This document shows positions 39,579-48,951 of a stretch of 64,000 bases of DNA, piece after piece; within the stretch, counting starts at the first letter, position 1, and every line of letters starts with the position of its first letter. The stretch spans positions 1 through 64,000 of the forward strand of contig CANJHS010000002.1 in assembly GCA_947474225.1 (NCBI GenBank), written 5' to 3'. A program made the translations under genes and the position numbers. The notes under the pieces are model-generated. The model did not search any database, was not told the origin of the DNA, and saw nothing but the letters and a program-made list of their open reading frames with translations. The DNA is from Roseiflexaceae bacterium (GTDB lineage: Bacteria; Chloroflexota; Chloroflexia; Chloroflexales; Roseiflexaceae).

Positions 39579-41210
39579 ATGAGTCGCACAGACAAACTTG
39601 CTCGCAGCTATAACCCCCCAGTAGGGTTGCTCATTATCACTACATGTGCAGCACTGTGCGGTTGTATTCCTGCGCTGTACATCATGTATCGGGGATTGAG
39701 CGCAATAGGGAACACGTACGCACCCAATCTCACATTGCTCATGACACTGGTTATGAATACTCTTTCATTTGGAGTCTTGGCGGCACTGATAGCGGGAATA
39801 TTGGGTACTCTTCACGCAATCATTATTGAGCGGACCGATATCATTTTCCCCAATATCTGGCGCTTCTTGGTCTGCACCCCATTTGTCATTCCGCCATATG
39901 TGAGTGCTCTCTGTCTATTGGCCCTGCTGCGACCACACGGATTATTCGAGAAGTGGCTGGTTGCCCAAGGGCTCTCGTCGTATGGTGCGTTGCCGTTTGA
40001 TGCTATTTTTGGGGTGACCGGAAGTTCGATCGTGATAGGGATATGCCTCTCACCATACGTGTTTTTCCCCGTATCTGCGGCACTGCGGCAGGGGAGTGGT
40101 CATTTTATGGAAATGGCCAAGCAGAATGGCGTACCTTTTTGGCGGCGTCAATTACATATAACACTGCCACACCTCGCCCCTGCAATCGGAGGAGGCATGC
40201 TGCTGGTATTGTTATATGCGCTTGCTGATTTTGGGGTACCAGCACTTTTACGACTCCCGACGTTCAGTACAACGATTTACTCACGATTTGCAGGAGATGT
40301 CGATCGTGGGGGAGCCGCGCTCTTGAGTCTTCCGCTGATGGCGATCACCGTGATACTCCTGCTCGTGCAAGACAAACTATTTGGCCATGGGGTAATCCAA
40401 AGCGCCAGGGCATGGGCACCACAACGATTGGTACGATTAGAGCGTTTCGCTACGTCGACGTATCTCATCCTTGGTATGACGATACTCCTCTCCGTCGGTA
40501 CGCCGCTTAGCATGCTCTTGTATTGGCTTGTGAGTCCTGTTTCACCTGCGGAGCAAGCGAGTTTTGTCCCATATGGACAATTACTGTTTATTATGGTCCA
40601 GACGGTTGCATACGCAATACTGAATGCATCCATCATCGTGATCGTCGCATTCGTCTGTGCACGGACGCTACGTCGTGCCGGCACGCTGGGGTATATTCTG
40701 AGTAGAACAGCGCAGATCGGCTATGCACTGCCCGGTATTGTGGTGGCGCTTAGTGTCGTTCTGGTCAGCACGCGCCTTTTGCCGGTTGCAGTCATCGGTG
40801 TTGTACCCCTGGGAATAGCATTGTTCATCCGATTTGTTCCACAAGCCATTCAAGGTATTGATGTTGCGTTGATGCAGATAGCGCCCACCCTTGAGGATGC
40901 AGGCCGCAGTATGGGACAAAATGTCTATCAGGTACTCAGGCGAGTAATTGTGCCATTGTCCTCTCCAGGAATTCAGACTACCTGGGCATTGGTTTTCCTT
41001 GGGATTATCAAGGAACTCCCTGCAACACTGATTTTGCGGCCAGCTGGGTTTGACACATTAGCAGTTCGTATCTGGATGCCAACCAGTGATGGATTCACCG
41101 CAGCAGCGGCACTTCCCGCCCTATTATTGGTATTGTGTGCAGTGATACCGTTCAGCCTGATTTTTCGTACTCAATCAAACGTTGCTGAAACGGTCAAACA
41201 ACCGATGTGA
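39579..41210 (+). CDS. ABC transporter permease with two fused permease domains (FbpB/ThiP type)
   Basis: A 543-residue inner-membrane protein with about 12 hydrophobic segments in two homologous halves (roughly 1-270 and 290-540). Each half has an EAA-type loop: one at QNGVPFWRRQLHITLPHLAP and one at EDAGRSMGQNVYQVLRRVIVPLSSP. This is the usual layout of FbpB/ThiP permeases, where one polypeptide supplies both membrane halves. It begins 2 bp after the binding-protein stop (ATG 39579; a GTG at 39576 is less likely). It should take up the ligand of the preceding lipoprotein. The matching ATPase (FbpC/PotA-like) is absent from this locus. Confidence 0.92.
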   Translation: MSRTDKLARSYNPPVGLLIITTCAALCGCIPALYIMYRGLSAIGNTYAPNLTLLMTLVMNTLSFGVLAALIAGILGTLHAIIIERTDIIFPNIWRFLVCTPFVIPPYVSALCLLALLRPHGLFEKWLVAQGLSSYGALPFDAIFGVTGSSIVIGICLSPYVFFPVSAALRQGSGHFMEMAKQNGVPFWRRQLHITLPHLAPAIGGGMLLVLLYALADFGVPALLRLPTFSTTIYSRFAGDVDRGGAALLSLPLMAITVILLLVQDKLFGHGVIQSARAWAPQRLVRLERFATSTYLILGMTILLSVGTPLSMLLYWLVSPVSPAEQASFVPYGQLLFIMVQTVAYAILNASIIVIVAFVCARTLRRAGTLGYILSRTAQIGYALPGIVVALSVVLVSTRLLPVAVIGVVPLGIALFIRFVPQAIQGIDVALMQIAPTLEDAGRSMGQNVYQVLRRVIVPLSSPGIQTTWALVFLGIIKELPATLILRPAGFDTLAVRIWMPTSDGFTAAAALPALLLVLCAVIPFSLIFRTQSNVAETVKQPM

Positions 41211-41304
41211 GCGAACACACGAGGATTATCCGTGCTCGACCGTACGGGGTCGAAAAAATGCACCTATACTATGCGCATACCGAATGCGCAGGGAACAAAA
41301 TGCC

Positions 41305-42426
41305 ATGTATGTACAAAATGATGTTTTGTGGAACAAGAAACCATGGGTTGCCGGACCTTCATTGCAAAACGAACTCCGCTGTGATGTCTGTGTCATCGGC
41401 TTAGGAGCATCGGGTCTCACTGCATTGACATACCTCAGTGAGCATGGAATGAATGCAATTGGGGTGGATGCAGGAATGGTCGGAGCAGGAGCTGCCGGAT
41501 CGAACGGAGGATTTATTCTCGCTGGAATTGCCGCCTTCCATCACGATGCCGTCGATGTTCTTGGGCATGCACGTGCCACACGACTCTACAAGCGCACGCT
41601 GGACGAGATCCAACGTTTGGCCAGCGAAGAACCATCCTTCGAAAAACGTGGTTCTTTGCGTATCGCCAAAGACGACGACGAATATCTTGATTGTCTACGC
41701 CAACGCGCTACGATGCAGGCCGATGGGTTATCCGTCGAATTGTATGAAGGAACAGAGGGACGGGGACTGCTTGTACCGACCGACGGCGTTTTTCAGCCAC
41801 TCGAGCGTGTTCGCCGCATGGCAATGGCGCTCCGTGGTAGCGGGGTGTCGCTGTATGAACGTTCCGCAGTCACACACATTGAACCTCAATTGGTAGTTGC
41901 GAATGGTAACCGAATCGTCTGTCGCCATACCATCGTCGCGGTGGATGGCAAGCTAGAGTATATATTGCCGCAGCTTACAGGAATCCTCAAAACAACACGT
42001 CTGCAAATGTTGGCCACTGCTCCAGATTGCACACTGCACTACCCGCACCCTGTCTATTACAACTACGGTTATGACTACTGGCAACAACGTCAAGACGGTA
42101 GTATCGCGATTGGAGGGGCGCGCGACAAATACGAAGCGACAGAATGGGGGAATGCTACCTATCCAACACTGGATGTCCAATCTGCCATCGAATTTCGATT
42201 ACGTGAGACCGTCGGCTGCACAGCTCCGATTTTGCATCGCTGGGGCGCAAGTGTGGCCTATCGGCTCGATGATGTACGACCATTCGTCGGCCAGGTCCTC
42301 CCATCGGTGTGGGCCTGCGGTGGCTACAGTGGAACGGGCAACCTGGTTGGGACTCTCTGTGCGCGTGATATCGCCACTGCACTCATCACGGGTACGCAAC
42401 ATTCCATCACAGGATGGCATGACTGA
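41305..42426 (+). CDS. FAD-dependent oxidoreductase (DAO/GlpO family)
   Basis: A 373-residue amine or amino-acid oxidase-like flavoprotein. The N-terminal Rossmann motif VCVIGLGASGLTAL binds FAD, with a second FAD-contact stretch in GAGAAGSNGGFILAG and the C-terminal WACGGYSGTGNLVGTLCA. It resembles gamma-glutamylputrescine oxidase and glycine/sarcosine oxidase-like enzymes (PuuB group). The start is uncertain: ATG 41305 gives a normal beginning, but ribosome-site spacing is long and ATG 41284 is possible. In the operon it follows the permease by 94 bp, and its stop overlaps the start of the next gene. It may oxidise the transported compound, which would favour an amine ligand. Confidence 0.85.
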   Translation: MYVQNDVLWNKKPWVAGPSLQNELRCDVCVIGLGASGLTALTYLSEHGMNAIGVDAGMVGAGAAGSNGGFILAGIAAFHHDAVDVLGHARATRLYKRTLDEIQRLASEEPSFEKRGSLRIAKDDDEYLDCLRQRATMQADGLSVELYEGTEGRGLLVPTDGVFQPLERVRRMAMALRGSGVSLYERSAVTHIEPQLVVANGNRIVCRHTIVAVDGKLEYILPQLTGILKTTRLQMLATAPDCTLHYPHPVYYNYGYDYWQQRQDGSIAIGGARDKYEATEWGNATYPTLDVQSAIEFRLRETVGCTAPILHRWGASVAYRLDDVRPFVGQVLPSVWACGGYSGTGNLVGTLCARDIATALITGTQHSITGWHD

Positions 42427-43222
42427 AATGTTTGAGAATTCCGCTGCGGAGACATTTGTTCACATCCCTTTGTTGGGATTGATGCGTGAAATATATGCAT
42501 TACCACGAGAGCCATCCATCCGCTTTCCACGCTACCTGACACTCGTCAAGGGGACTTTATCACCACGGTACCCACCACTCGTACTGATGAACCCCATGGC
42601 GAATACTCATCTGAACACAACTATAGACACCCTCATTACACTCGGCGTCGAAGATGCCGCAGTCGGATGGATTGCAAAAACAGCACTTGCACTCGGGATG
42701 TCTGATGGATTCCACCACGGCTTCGGTGTCGTCGACGATGTGGCAGGTGGCTGGACTAATCGGGCCGACATCGAGATGTCACGTCGTTTTGCTGCACTGC
42801 CCCAACGTAAGTATCATTGGTGCACGACAACGCTGTTTGCGAGCGATCAGCACAGTCTCAAATCTGTCAAACGAGAAGTGCAGGCGAGTGTTATTCGACG
42901 TTATTGGCAGATTCTGGATGGCACACCCTTGTCATTACGTCAAATGCTGGCCCAGGAACAGCTGGTTGCTCGTCTGACTGGTACATCAGATTTGGTGCAC
43001 TCCCCATGCAGCTCCGCCACCAGTCAAAATATTTTTGATGCTCTCGAAGAGACCGCCTACCCCGCACAAATCTCCTGTATTCTTGGTGACGTCGCTGCAC
43101 AATCTCTCGGGTACCCTTCACGTGGATATGAAAAAAATGCTGGGTTGGCGTATGCCGCCAACTCCTGTAACCCATTACTCATGCCGTTGAAGCAAGCCAT
43201 TCTTGAAACGATAATTCTGTAA
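42419..43222 (+). CDS. Unrecognised protein overlapping the FAD oxidoreductase gene
   Basis: A 267-residue cytoplasmic-looking protein that I cannot assign. It starts inside the end of the oxidoreductase gene (8-bp overlap; AGGA 4 nt before ATG 42419), so translation is coupled. It has a possible ordered core with MNPMANTHLNTTIDTLITLG, GMSDGFHHGFGVVDDV and RKYHWCTTTLFASDQHSL. Several His/Asp/Cys residues could bind a metal, but no known motif is complete. It has no signal peptide. The fixed pairing suggests a partner of the oxidoreductase or a second step on the same substrate. The end is convergent with the dehydratase gene. Confidence 0.8.
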   Translation: MTEMFENSAAETFVHIPLLGLMREIYALPREPSIRFPRYLTLVKGTLSPRYPPLVLMNPMANTHLNTTIDTLITLGVEDAAVGWIAKTALALGMSDGFHHGFGVVDDVAGGWTNRADIEMSRRFAALPQRKYHWCTTTLFASDQHSLKSVKREVQASVIRRYWQILDGTPLSLRQMLAQEQLVARLTGTSDLVHSPCSSATSQNIFDALEETAYPAQISCILGDVAAQSLGYPSRGYEKNAGLAYAANSCNPLLMPLKQAILETIIL

Positions 43223-43241
43223 TTTCACCACCGTTCGCGAC

Positions 43242-44201
43242 TTATGCGTCGTCCCATAGTGATGACAAAACCTGCGGTTCGATGTTACCACCGCACAGCA
43301 CAACCCCGAGTCGTTGAACCCCAGCGGGGATTTTGCCTGCCAACAGCGCTCCGGGGCCCGTTCCCGCACTCGGTTCGATGACCTGCTTCAAGCGTTCAAT
43401 AATATACCGGGTACCAGCGCGTATTTCCGCCTCAGAAACGGTGATAATATCAGCCACATGCTCTTGGAGCAGCGGGAATGTCAGCACACCGGGTGCATTT
43501 ACCCGTAGCCCATCTGCAATGGTATCTGGTGCTGCTATTACTGTTCGTACCCCGCGGCGAAAAGACTGTGCAGTGTCATCTGCTTGCTCAGGTTCGATAC
43601 CAAAGACGCGCAAATTTGGGTGTAACCCGTGTGCGGCAATCGCGCAGCCAGAAATCAACCCTCCACCTCCAACGGGGACAAAGAGAGCATCCAATTCGGG
43701 TACAGCAGCGCAGAGCTCGAGGGCAACGGTTCCTTGTCCTGCAATGATGTGTGGGTGATCGTACGGTGGGATGAGCGTTAACCCACGTTCCTCCGCAATA
43801 GTTTTTGCGACAACTTCTCTGTTCTGTGTGAGTCGATCATAGCGAATAACTTCCGCTCCGTACCCAATGGTCGCAGTCACCTTCACCGCAGGAGCATCGG
43901 TGGGCATACAAATCACTGCGGGGATACCAAGCAACTGCGCAGCTAATGCAACACCCTGGGCATGATTCCCCGACGAAAAAGCAATTACCCCTGTGCGCCG
44001 TTGACTCATTGTCAACCGAGACAGGGCATTGTACGCACCGCGGAACTTGAAAGAACCCGTCCGCTGTAGATGTTCGCCTTTAAAGAACACCTCAATCCCC
44101 AACTGTGCATTCAATGTCTGAGACTGATATACCGGAGTATGATGAACAACACTCGCAATCTGATGCGCTGCCGAAACCACGTCTTGATAGGTGACCATCA
44201 T
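43242..44201 (-). CDS. Threonine/serine dehydratase-type PLP enzyme (possibly serine racemase-like)
   Basis: A 319-residue fold-type II PLP enzyme. PLP Lys52 lies in TGSFKFRGA, the substrate loop is FSSGNHAQG and the phosphate-binding loop is VPVGGGGLISGC. The late SAGTGPGALLAGK and VVLCGGN are also typical. There is no C-terminal ACT domain, so it is the short, catabolic type rather than the biosynthetic IlvA. This class includes threonine ammonia-lyases, serine dehydratases and serine/aspartate racemases, which cannot be told apart by eye. GAGGAG lies 3 nt before ATG 44201, or 6 nt before ATG 44198. It is transcribed alone. Confidence 0.92.
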   Translation of the reverse strand: MMVTYQDVVSAAHQIASVVHHTPVYQSQTLNAQLGIEVFFKGEHLQRTGSFKFRGAYNALSRLTMSQRRTGVIAFSSGNHAQGVALAAQLLGIPAVICMPTDAPAVKVTATIGYGAEVIRYDRLTQNREVVAKTIAEERGLTLIPPYDHPHIIAGQGTVALELCAAVPELDALFVPVGGGGLISGCAIAAHGLHPNLRVFGIEPEQADDTAQSFRRGVRTVIAAPDTIADGLRVNAPGVLTFPLLQEHVADIITVSEAEIRAGTRYIIERLKQVIEPSAGTGPGALLAGKIPAGVQRLGVVLCGGNIEPQVLSSLWDDA

Positions 44202-44325
44202 GTGCTCCTCTCTTCTCGATGAGGCAAGTCTAACAGATACGCGACATCTCGATACAGGATATGGCACGGTTGGTATGATAGAATACTTAGTGTGTGAAAC
44301 ATAACCATCTGCAAAGAGGGTACAA

Positions 44326-47300
44326 GTGCATACTACAGTACGCCGCTTCGGGTTATTTGTGCTTTGTATCGGGCTGTTTGTAATTCAATTGCTACCAACT
44401 CCTACTTCTGCGACAGAAAGAAGTGCACTCAGCGTTCTTTCTGATATGGGAGCAGACATTGCAACAGATTCACAAAGCGGAGTTGCCCGCTTTATTTCTC
44501 TGCCTGTCGACACGACTCATGTTCGCAAATCTGACACACTGAATACCATAGATGCAGAGCAACTAGCACGTAAATTCATCCAAACGCACGGTGCGGCATT
44601 CGGCAACAATAATCTTGCACTAAACCTCGAGACAATCTCTAATCATGCGGTAAAGGCAAATGGGAATTTCATCCGCTTTCAACAGACGTACCGCAAAGTT
44701 CCTGTCATTGCCGGTGAACTCAATGTCCATATTACGCTCACACATCAAGTCGCAAGCATGAATGGCGAAGTATTACCCGACATTGATGTTGACACTACAC
44801 CGACAATCACCGAATCCGCTGCTGAGAAAATTGCCCTCATCATTGTCCAAAAAGGATACCCAAACGCGCGTCGAACACTCATGGCCGTCCGCAAAGGGCT
44901 ATGGATCTTTCATCCCAAACTGCTCGGTAGTCCCGAAACACCTGTGACAACACTTAATTGGCGATTCGAAGTGCGGGATGGTGCAGAGGTGCGGGCACTG
45001 GTACTCATTAACGCCCATACGGGTGCGACCACGCTACAGTTTAATCAAACGGCACACGTCCTTGATCAACGCGTTTGCGATGCGAACAACACTTCAGATA
45101 CTGATTACAATGCAAATAATAATTGCAACTCTGACGCAAAATCCACCCGCACGAATGAAATCACTGATACGAGTAAGGTTGACGTCGATATCGCCTGGCA
45201 CAATGCCAAAGCAACGTACGAATTCTATTCCAGCGTGTTGGGACGTAATTCGATAAATGATGCAGGGTTGAAAATCATCTCGCTTGTCAATTACTGCCCA
45301 CTAGGCGATTCATGCCCCTATAAAAATGCGTACTGGAATGGAGTGCAGATGACCTATGGACAAACATTTGCATCTGCAGACGATGTCGTAGGACATGAAT
45401 TAACACATGGAGTCACCGAAAACACTGCAGGCCTCTTCTACTACTACCAATCTGGTGCAATCAATGAATCACTGTCTGATGTATTTGGGGAACTCATTGA
45501 TCAATCATATAGTGGCGATTTCGTGGATGCTCCTGCAGATGACTGGTTGATGGGCGAAGATCTCAGCATAGGTGAAATTCGTTCCATGAAAAATCCGGGG
45601 CTTTTTGGAGATCCGGACAAAATGACCAGTAGCAAATACAACAATGGTAAGTATCTGGGTGATTTGGGTGATGAAGGCGGCGTTCATAGTAACAGCGGGG
45701 TTAATAATAAGGCAGCCTACCTTATGACAGATGGCGGCGTCTTTAATGGATACACCATAGGGGCACTCGGCTCAACAAAAGTTGCAAAAATCTACTACCA
45801 CGCGATGACCAATTATTTACTCTCGGGGAGTGATTACTTCGATCTCGGCGTCAGCTTGAATGCATCCTGTACTGATTTACTCACCGGCGGACTAGATAGT
45901 TTCGTCACTACAGACTGTCTCAATGTAAAAAAAGCAGTCCTCGCTACGGAGATGGCCAAAACTCCACCGAATGCACCAGCAACCGATGCAACAGAGTGTA
46001 CGAGCAGTGAAACGAAAATTGACCTCTACAACGATGATTTTGAAGTAATCAGACCAACGAGATGGGCTATTACGCCCGCGAGTGGGTCTTTCTGGTATTA
46101 TCCTACTCCTAGCTGGTCAGAATACGCAACCAGCGGGCATAACAGCGTTTCAGTGCTCTATCAGGAGAGTCAATCCGACCAAAAATTCAGCATGCTGAAC
46201 AGCTTTTTCGTGCCCGCTGGTGCCATGTTGACCTTTCGCCATGCATATGAATTTGAAGCTTACTACAATAATGACGGCACGGCAATAACGGAAGCATATG
46301 ATGGAGGAATTGTAGAATATTCAACGGATTTTGGTGGCAAATGGATTGATGCCAAACCATTGTTTGTCACCAATGCGTACAACGCAAGTCTCATCGTCTC
46401 GGGAAATACAAACGTCCTCGCAGGGGAACGCGTGTTTACCGGGATGAGTAATGGATTTATCACTTCCAAACTCAATTTGAACTCGCTGAGTGGAAAAAAC
46501 ATACGATTCCGCTTCAGGGCTACTTCTGATGCAAATTCCTTTGGAACCGGTTGGTTCATCGACGATGTCAATGCCTTCCGCTGTTTGACCAGTTCACAAT
46601 CTGCCAAAACCTTGACTACGGGTGCAAACACAAGCTGCCTTACGAGCTTTACAAATGCCAGTTGGTGTTGGGGAGAAAATAACAACGGGCAAGTCGGCAA
46701 TATGACCAATGTCGACACCACAAGCGCGCAAGCACTCATAAACAATAGTGGCGTAATTGCATCAGGCATTACTCAGATTGCTGCAGGCAGGTCACATAGT
46801 TGCGCAGTGACAAAAACACATACCATTCAATGCTGGGGAAACAACTCCGACGGGCAGATCGGAGATGGCACAACTATTCAACGCCTCGGAGCAGTACCGA
46901 CACTCAAAGCTGATAAAACTCCCATGGACAATCAATCGTTGGTGACGGTTGGTGATTCCTTTAGTTGTGCACTCGGTAGCGTTGGCACGGTGTCGTGCTG
47001 GGGCCAGAACACGAAAGGGCAACTTGGAAATGGGACAACCAAAAACTCTCGTAGTCCCGTCACAGTCATCAAAGCAGGCGGTTCCGCACTCAGCTCGGTT
47101 AAGGCAATAAGTGCAGGTAGTGAACACACCTGTGCCCTCCTAAACAACGGCACTGTCTGGTGTTGGGGGAACAATACTTCTGGGGCAACGGGATCTTCTC
47201 TCGCAGCCAATCATGGTGCCGTCCAAGTCAAGAACGCTACGGGAATATTGACAGGTATCACTTACATCTCCAGCGGCAAACAATATTCGTGTGCGCTCGC

Positions 47301-47751
47301 AGGTACCATCGCGACTTGGTGCTGGGGGCTAAACGACTACGGTCAACTCGGAGACGGGACGCTGATCAATCGTACGTATGCGGTCCCTGTCAAACTGGGA
47401 AATACCGCACTCATCAATCTCGTCGATATCGCCGCGGGGAATGGTGCGCATACATGTGCAATTTCAAGTACCGGAGTCGGCTATTGTTGGGGACTTAATT
47501 CCTCAGGTCAACTTTCAGATGGCACCAATATGCTCCGCAAAACGGCAGTAGTACTAAGTTCTGCGTCTAATGCGCTAATCGGACAGATAAAAGATATCGC
47601 TGTCGGTGAAGCACACTCCTGTGCGCTCACAAATGGAGGAATGTTGTGGTGTTGGGGCAAAAACTCATCGGGGCAACTCGGCATCGGCTCAAATGGAGCA
47701 GTAACTGTTCCAAGTCGTGTGAAAAACGCAAAAGGAGTCTTTGGCGAGTAA
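44326..47751 (+). CDS. Secreted M4 metalloprotease with seven RCC1-like repeats
   Basis: An 1141-residue exported protein with a GTG start (GAGGG upstream). It has a signal peptide (~1-28), an FTP/PepSY propeptide (~40-235) and a thermolysin-type M4 catalytic domain (~260-550). That domain holds HELTH at 357-361 (zinc His, catalytic Glu) and the third ligand Glu in AINESLSD about 20 residues on. A jelly-roll-like domain (~560-755) follows, then seven repeats of about 50 residues, each with a CWGxNxxGQxG core (~765-1135), as in RCC1 beta-propellers. Many paired Cys residues fit an extracellular setting. The M4 part should digest proteins outside the cell and the RCC1-like part probably binds a partner or surface. 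It stands alone on its strand. Confidence 0.93.
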   Translation: MHTTVRRFGLFVLCIGLFVIQLLPTPTSATERSALSVLSDMGADIATDSQSGVARFISLPVDTTHVRKSDTLNTIDAEQLARKFIQTHGAAFGNNNLALNLETISNHAVKANGNFIRFQQTYRKVPVIAGELNVHITLTHQVASMNGEVLPDIDVDTTPTITESAAEKIALIIVQKGYPNARRTLMAVRKGLWIFHPKLLGSPETPVTTLNWRFEVRDGAEVRALVLINAHTGATTLQFNQTAHVLDQRVCDANNTSDTDYNANNNCNSDAKSTRTNEITDTSKVDVDIAWHNAKATYEFYSSVLGRNSINDAGLKIISLVNYCPLGDSCPYKNAYWNGVQMTYGQTFASADDVVGHELTHGVTENTAGLFYYYQSGAINESLSDVFGELIDQSYSGDFVDAPADDWLMGEDLSIGEIRSMKNPGLFGDPDKMTSSKYNNGKYLGDLGDEGGVHSNSGVNNKAAYLMTDGGVFNGYTIGALGSTKVAKIYYHAMTNYLLSGSDYFDLGVSLNASCTDLLTGGLDSFVTTDCLNVKKAVLATEMAKTPPNAPATDATECTSSETKIDLYNDDFEVIRPTRWAITPASGSFWYYPTPSWSEYATSGHNSVSVLYQESQSDQKFSMLNSFFVPAGAMLTFRHAYEFEAYYNNDGTAITEAYDGGIVEYSTDFGGKWIDAKPLFVTNAYNASLIVSGNTNVLAGERVFTGMSNGFITSKLNLNSLSGKNIRFRFRATSDANSFGTGWFIDDVNAFRCLTSSQSAKTLTTGANTSCLTSFTNASWCWGENNNGQVGNMTNVDTTSAQALINNSGVIASGITQIAAGRSHSCAVTKTHTIQCWGNNSDGQIGDGTTIQRLGAVPTLKADKTPMDNQSLVTVGDSFSCALGSVGTVSCWGQNTKGQLGNGTTKNSRSPVTVIKAGGSALSSVKAISAGSEHTCALLNNGTVWCWGNNTSGATGSSLAANHGAVQVKNATGILTGITYISSGKQYSCALAGTIATWCWGLNDYGQLGDGTLINRTYAVPVKLGNTALINLVDIAAGNGAHTCAISSTGVGYCWGLNSSGQLSDGTNMLRKTAVVLSSASNALIGQIKDIAVGEAHSCALTNGGMLWCWGKNSSGQLGIGSNGAVTVPSRVKNAKGVFGE

Positions 47752-48347
47752 GGTTATCGCACGTTCGATTCGCTACGCATCGCTGTATTTCACATTGAGG
47801 TCTTTTCTATGCGCTGAAAAACGTTGCATTTTCTTCAGATTAGGCAATACTGCAGCTGTGAACTTCATAATGACTCGAAAACTAGCTTGGAAATACGATG
47901 CCATACATTTCGTCCGGCACTATAACCCCATGGACGTTCAATTGCTCGTTTGTCTGATCTACAGACGATGCTCTCGAAGCCTGTGAAGTTGTGTACAATG
48001 TCGCAGATGGGGGAACCACACCTCGTTTTTACACTGCAAGGAACACGAAACAAAGCTGTATGGCAATAGTGCGCAGTCATCTGCATCTACCCATCTTATG
48101 CACATTGCATACATTATGGATTCTTCGTGTAAAAGTACACGGCAAACCTGCCGGTTTCTTAGCTGATGTCACCGCGACAGCACAATTCCGGATTCGTTAA
48201 GTTTCGCGCAAGTGATTGACAGACTGGATGCTACCTGTATAGCGGCTGTCAGCGTATTCGTGATTGCTACGTTATTGCAATGCTTCCCTTCTTCCTCGCA
48301 ACTACAGACCATATTGGCTACTCTGCACATCGTAGGAAGAGATTTGT
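47752..48347. other. Gene-poor 600-bp stretch between the metalloprotease and SCO1 genes
   Basis: No convincing gene is seen here. Short open frames exist on the plus strand (47741-47986, 47991-48200, 48212-48400), but they have no ribosome site, do not read like proteins and lie in successive frames. A decayed or frameshifted coding remnant is possible but not shown. I see no tRNA, IS end or terminator of note, only a minor hairpin near 47948-47965. Confidence 0.5.
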
Positions 48348-48932
48348 ATGAAATTTATCCGGTTTTTGATTCTCACTCTCATTATCTCCAGCACGCTTAG
48401 TAGCTGCGTACGATATACATTTAAATCATCGCCAATCGTGCCTCCGGATAGTGCGTTCAATATTGCATTGACTGACCAAAATACCCAACCGTTCCAGCTC
48501 ACACAGCTCAAAGGAAAAGTGGTGCTTGTCTTCTTTGGGTATACGAATTGCCCCGACATCTGCCCCGCAACCCTGTCTGACCTACAACTTGTCAAAAATA
48601 GGCTCGGCACCGCAGCGGCAAATGTCGTCATTCTTTTTGTCACGGTCGACCCAGGACGTGACACACCTGCGAAACTCAATCGATTTGTCCAACAGTATGA
48701 CGAATCTATCATTGCATTGACAGGCAATCCAGCCGATCTCGGTGCTGTATATCATGCCTATGGTGCTGGCGCAGAACGGCGTGACACGCCTAATTCCGCT
48801 ATGATTTATGCGGTTGATCACACATCAACAGTCACCGTAATCGACAAGAACGGTATGCGACGCCTGCTGATTGGCTTCGGTTCTCCTATTGACGACATTG
48901 CTTCAGATATAAACGCACTCCTGGCGGAATAA
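48348..48932 (+). CDS. SCO1/SenC/PrrC-family copper chaperone lipoprotein
   Basis: A 194-residue lipoprotein with a signal peptide, a lipobox with Cys20 (LSSC) and a thioredoxin-like SCO domain. The copper ligands are complete: CPDIC (Cys68, Cys72) and His158 in YAVDHTS. SCO proteins load or reduce the CuA centre of cytochrome c oxidase outside the membrane. The next gene, 19 bp downstream, is a PCuAC chaperone, a known functional partner. No oxidase genes are in the window. The ATG 48348 start has GGAAGAG just upstream. Confidence 0.94.
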   Translation: MKFIRFLILTLIISSTLSSCVRYTFKSSPIVPPDSAFNIALTDQNTQPFQLTQLKGKVVLVFFGYTNCPDICPATLSDLQLVKNRLGTAAANVVILFVTVDPGRDTPAKLNRFVQQYDESIIALTGNPADLGAVYHAYGAGAERRDTPNSAMIYAVDHTSTVTVIDKNGMRRLLIGFGSPIDDIASDINALLAE

Positions 48933-48951
48933 TCGACGAGGTATCTCACTC

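Noticed and set aside
42071-42418. A longer start for the unrecognised protein inside the FAD oxidoreductase gene
   Set aside because: The upstream part is a shadow of the oxidoreductase frame; ATG 42419 has its own ribosome site.
46620-47751. The tandem similar segments as a DNA repeat or CRISPR-like array
   Set aside because: They are in-frame RCC1-type protein repeats of about 150 bp with only motif-level identity.
47741-48400. Three short plus-strand open frames as small proteins
   Set aside because: No ribosome site, unlikely amino-acid composition and successive overlapping frames; treated as non-coding.
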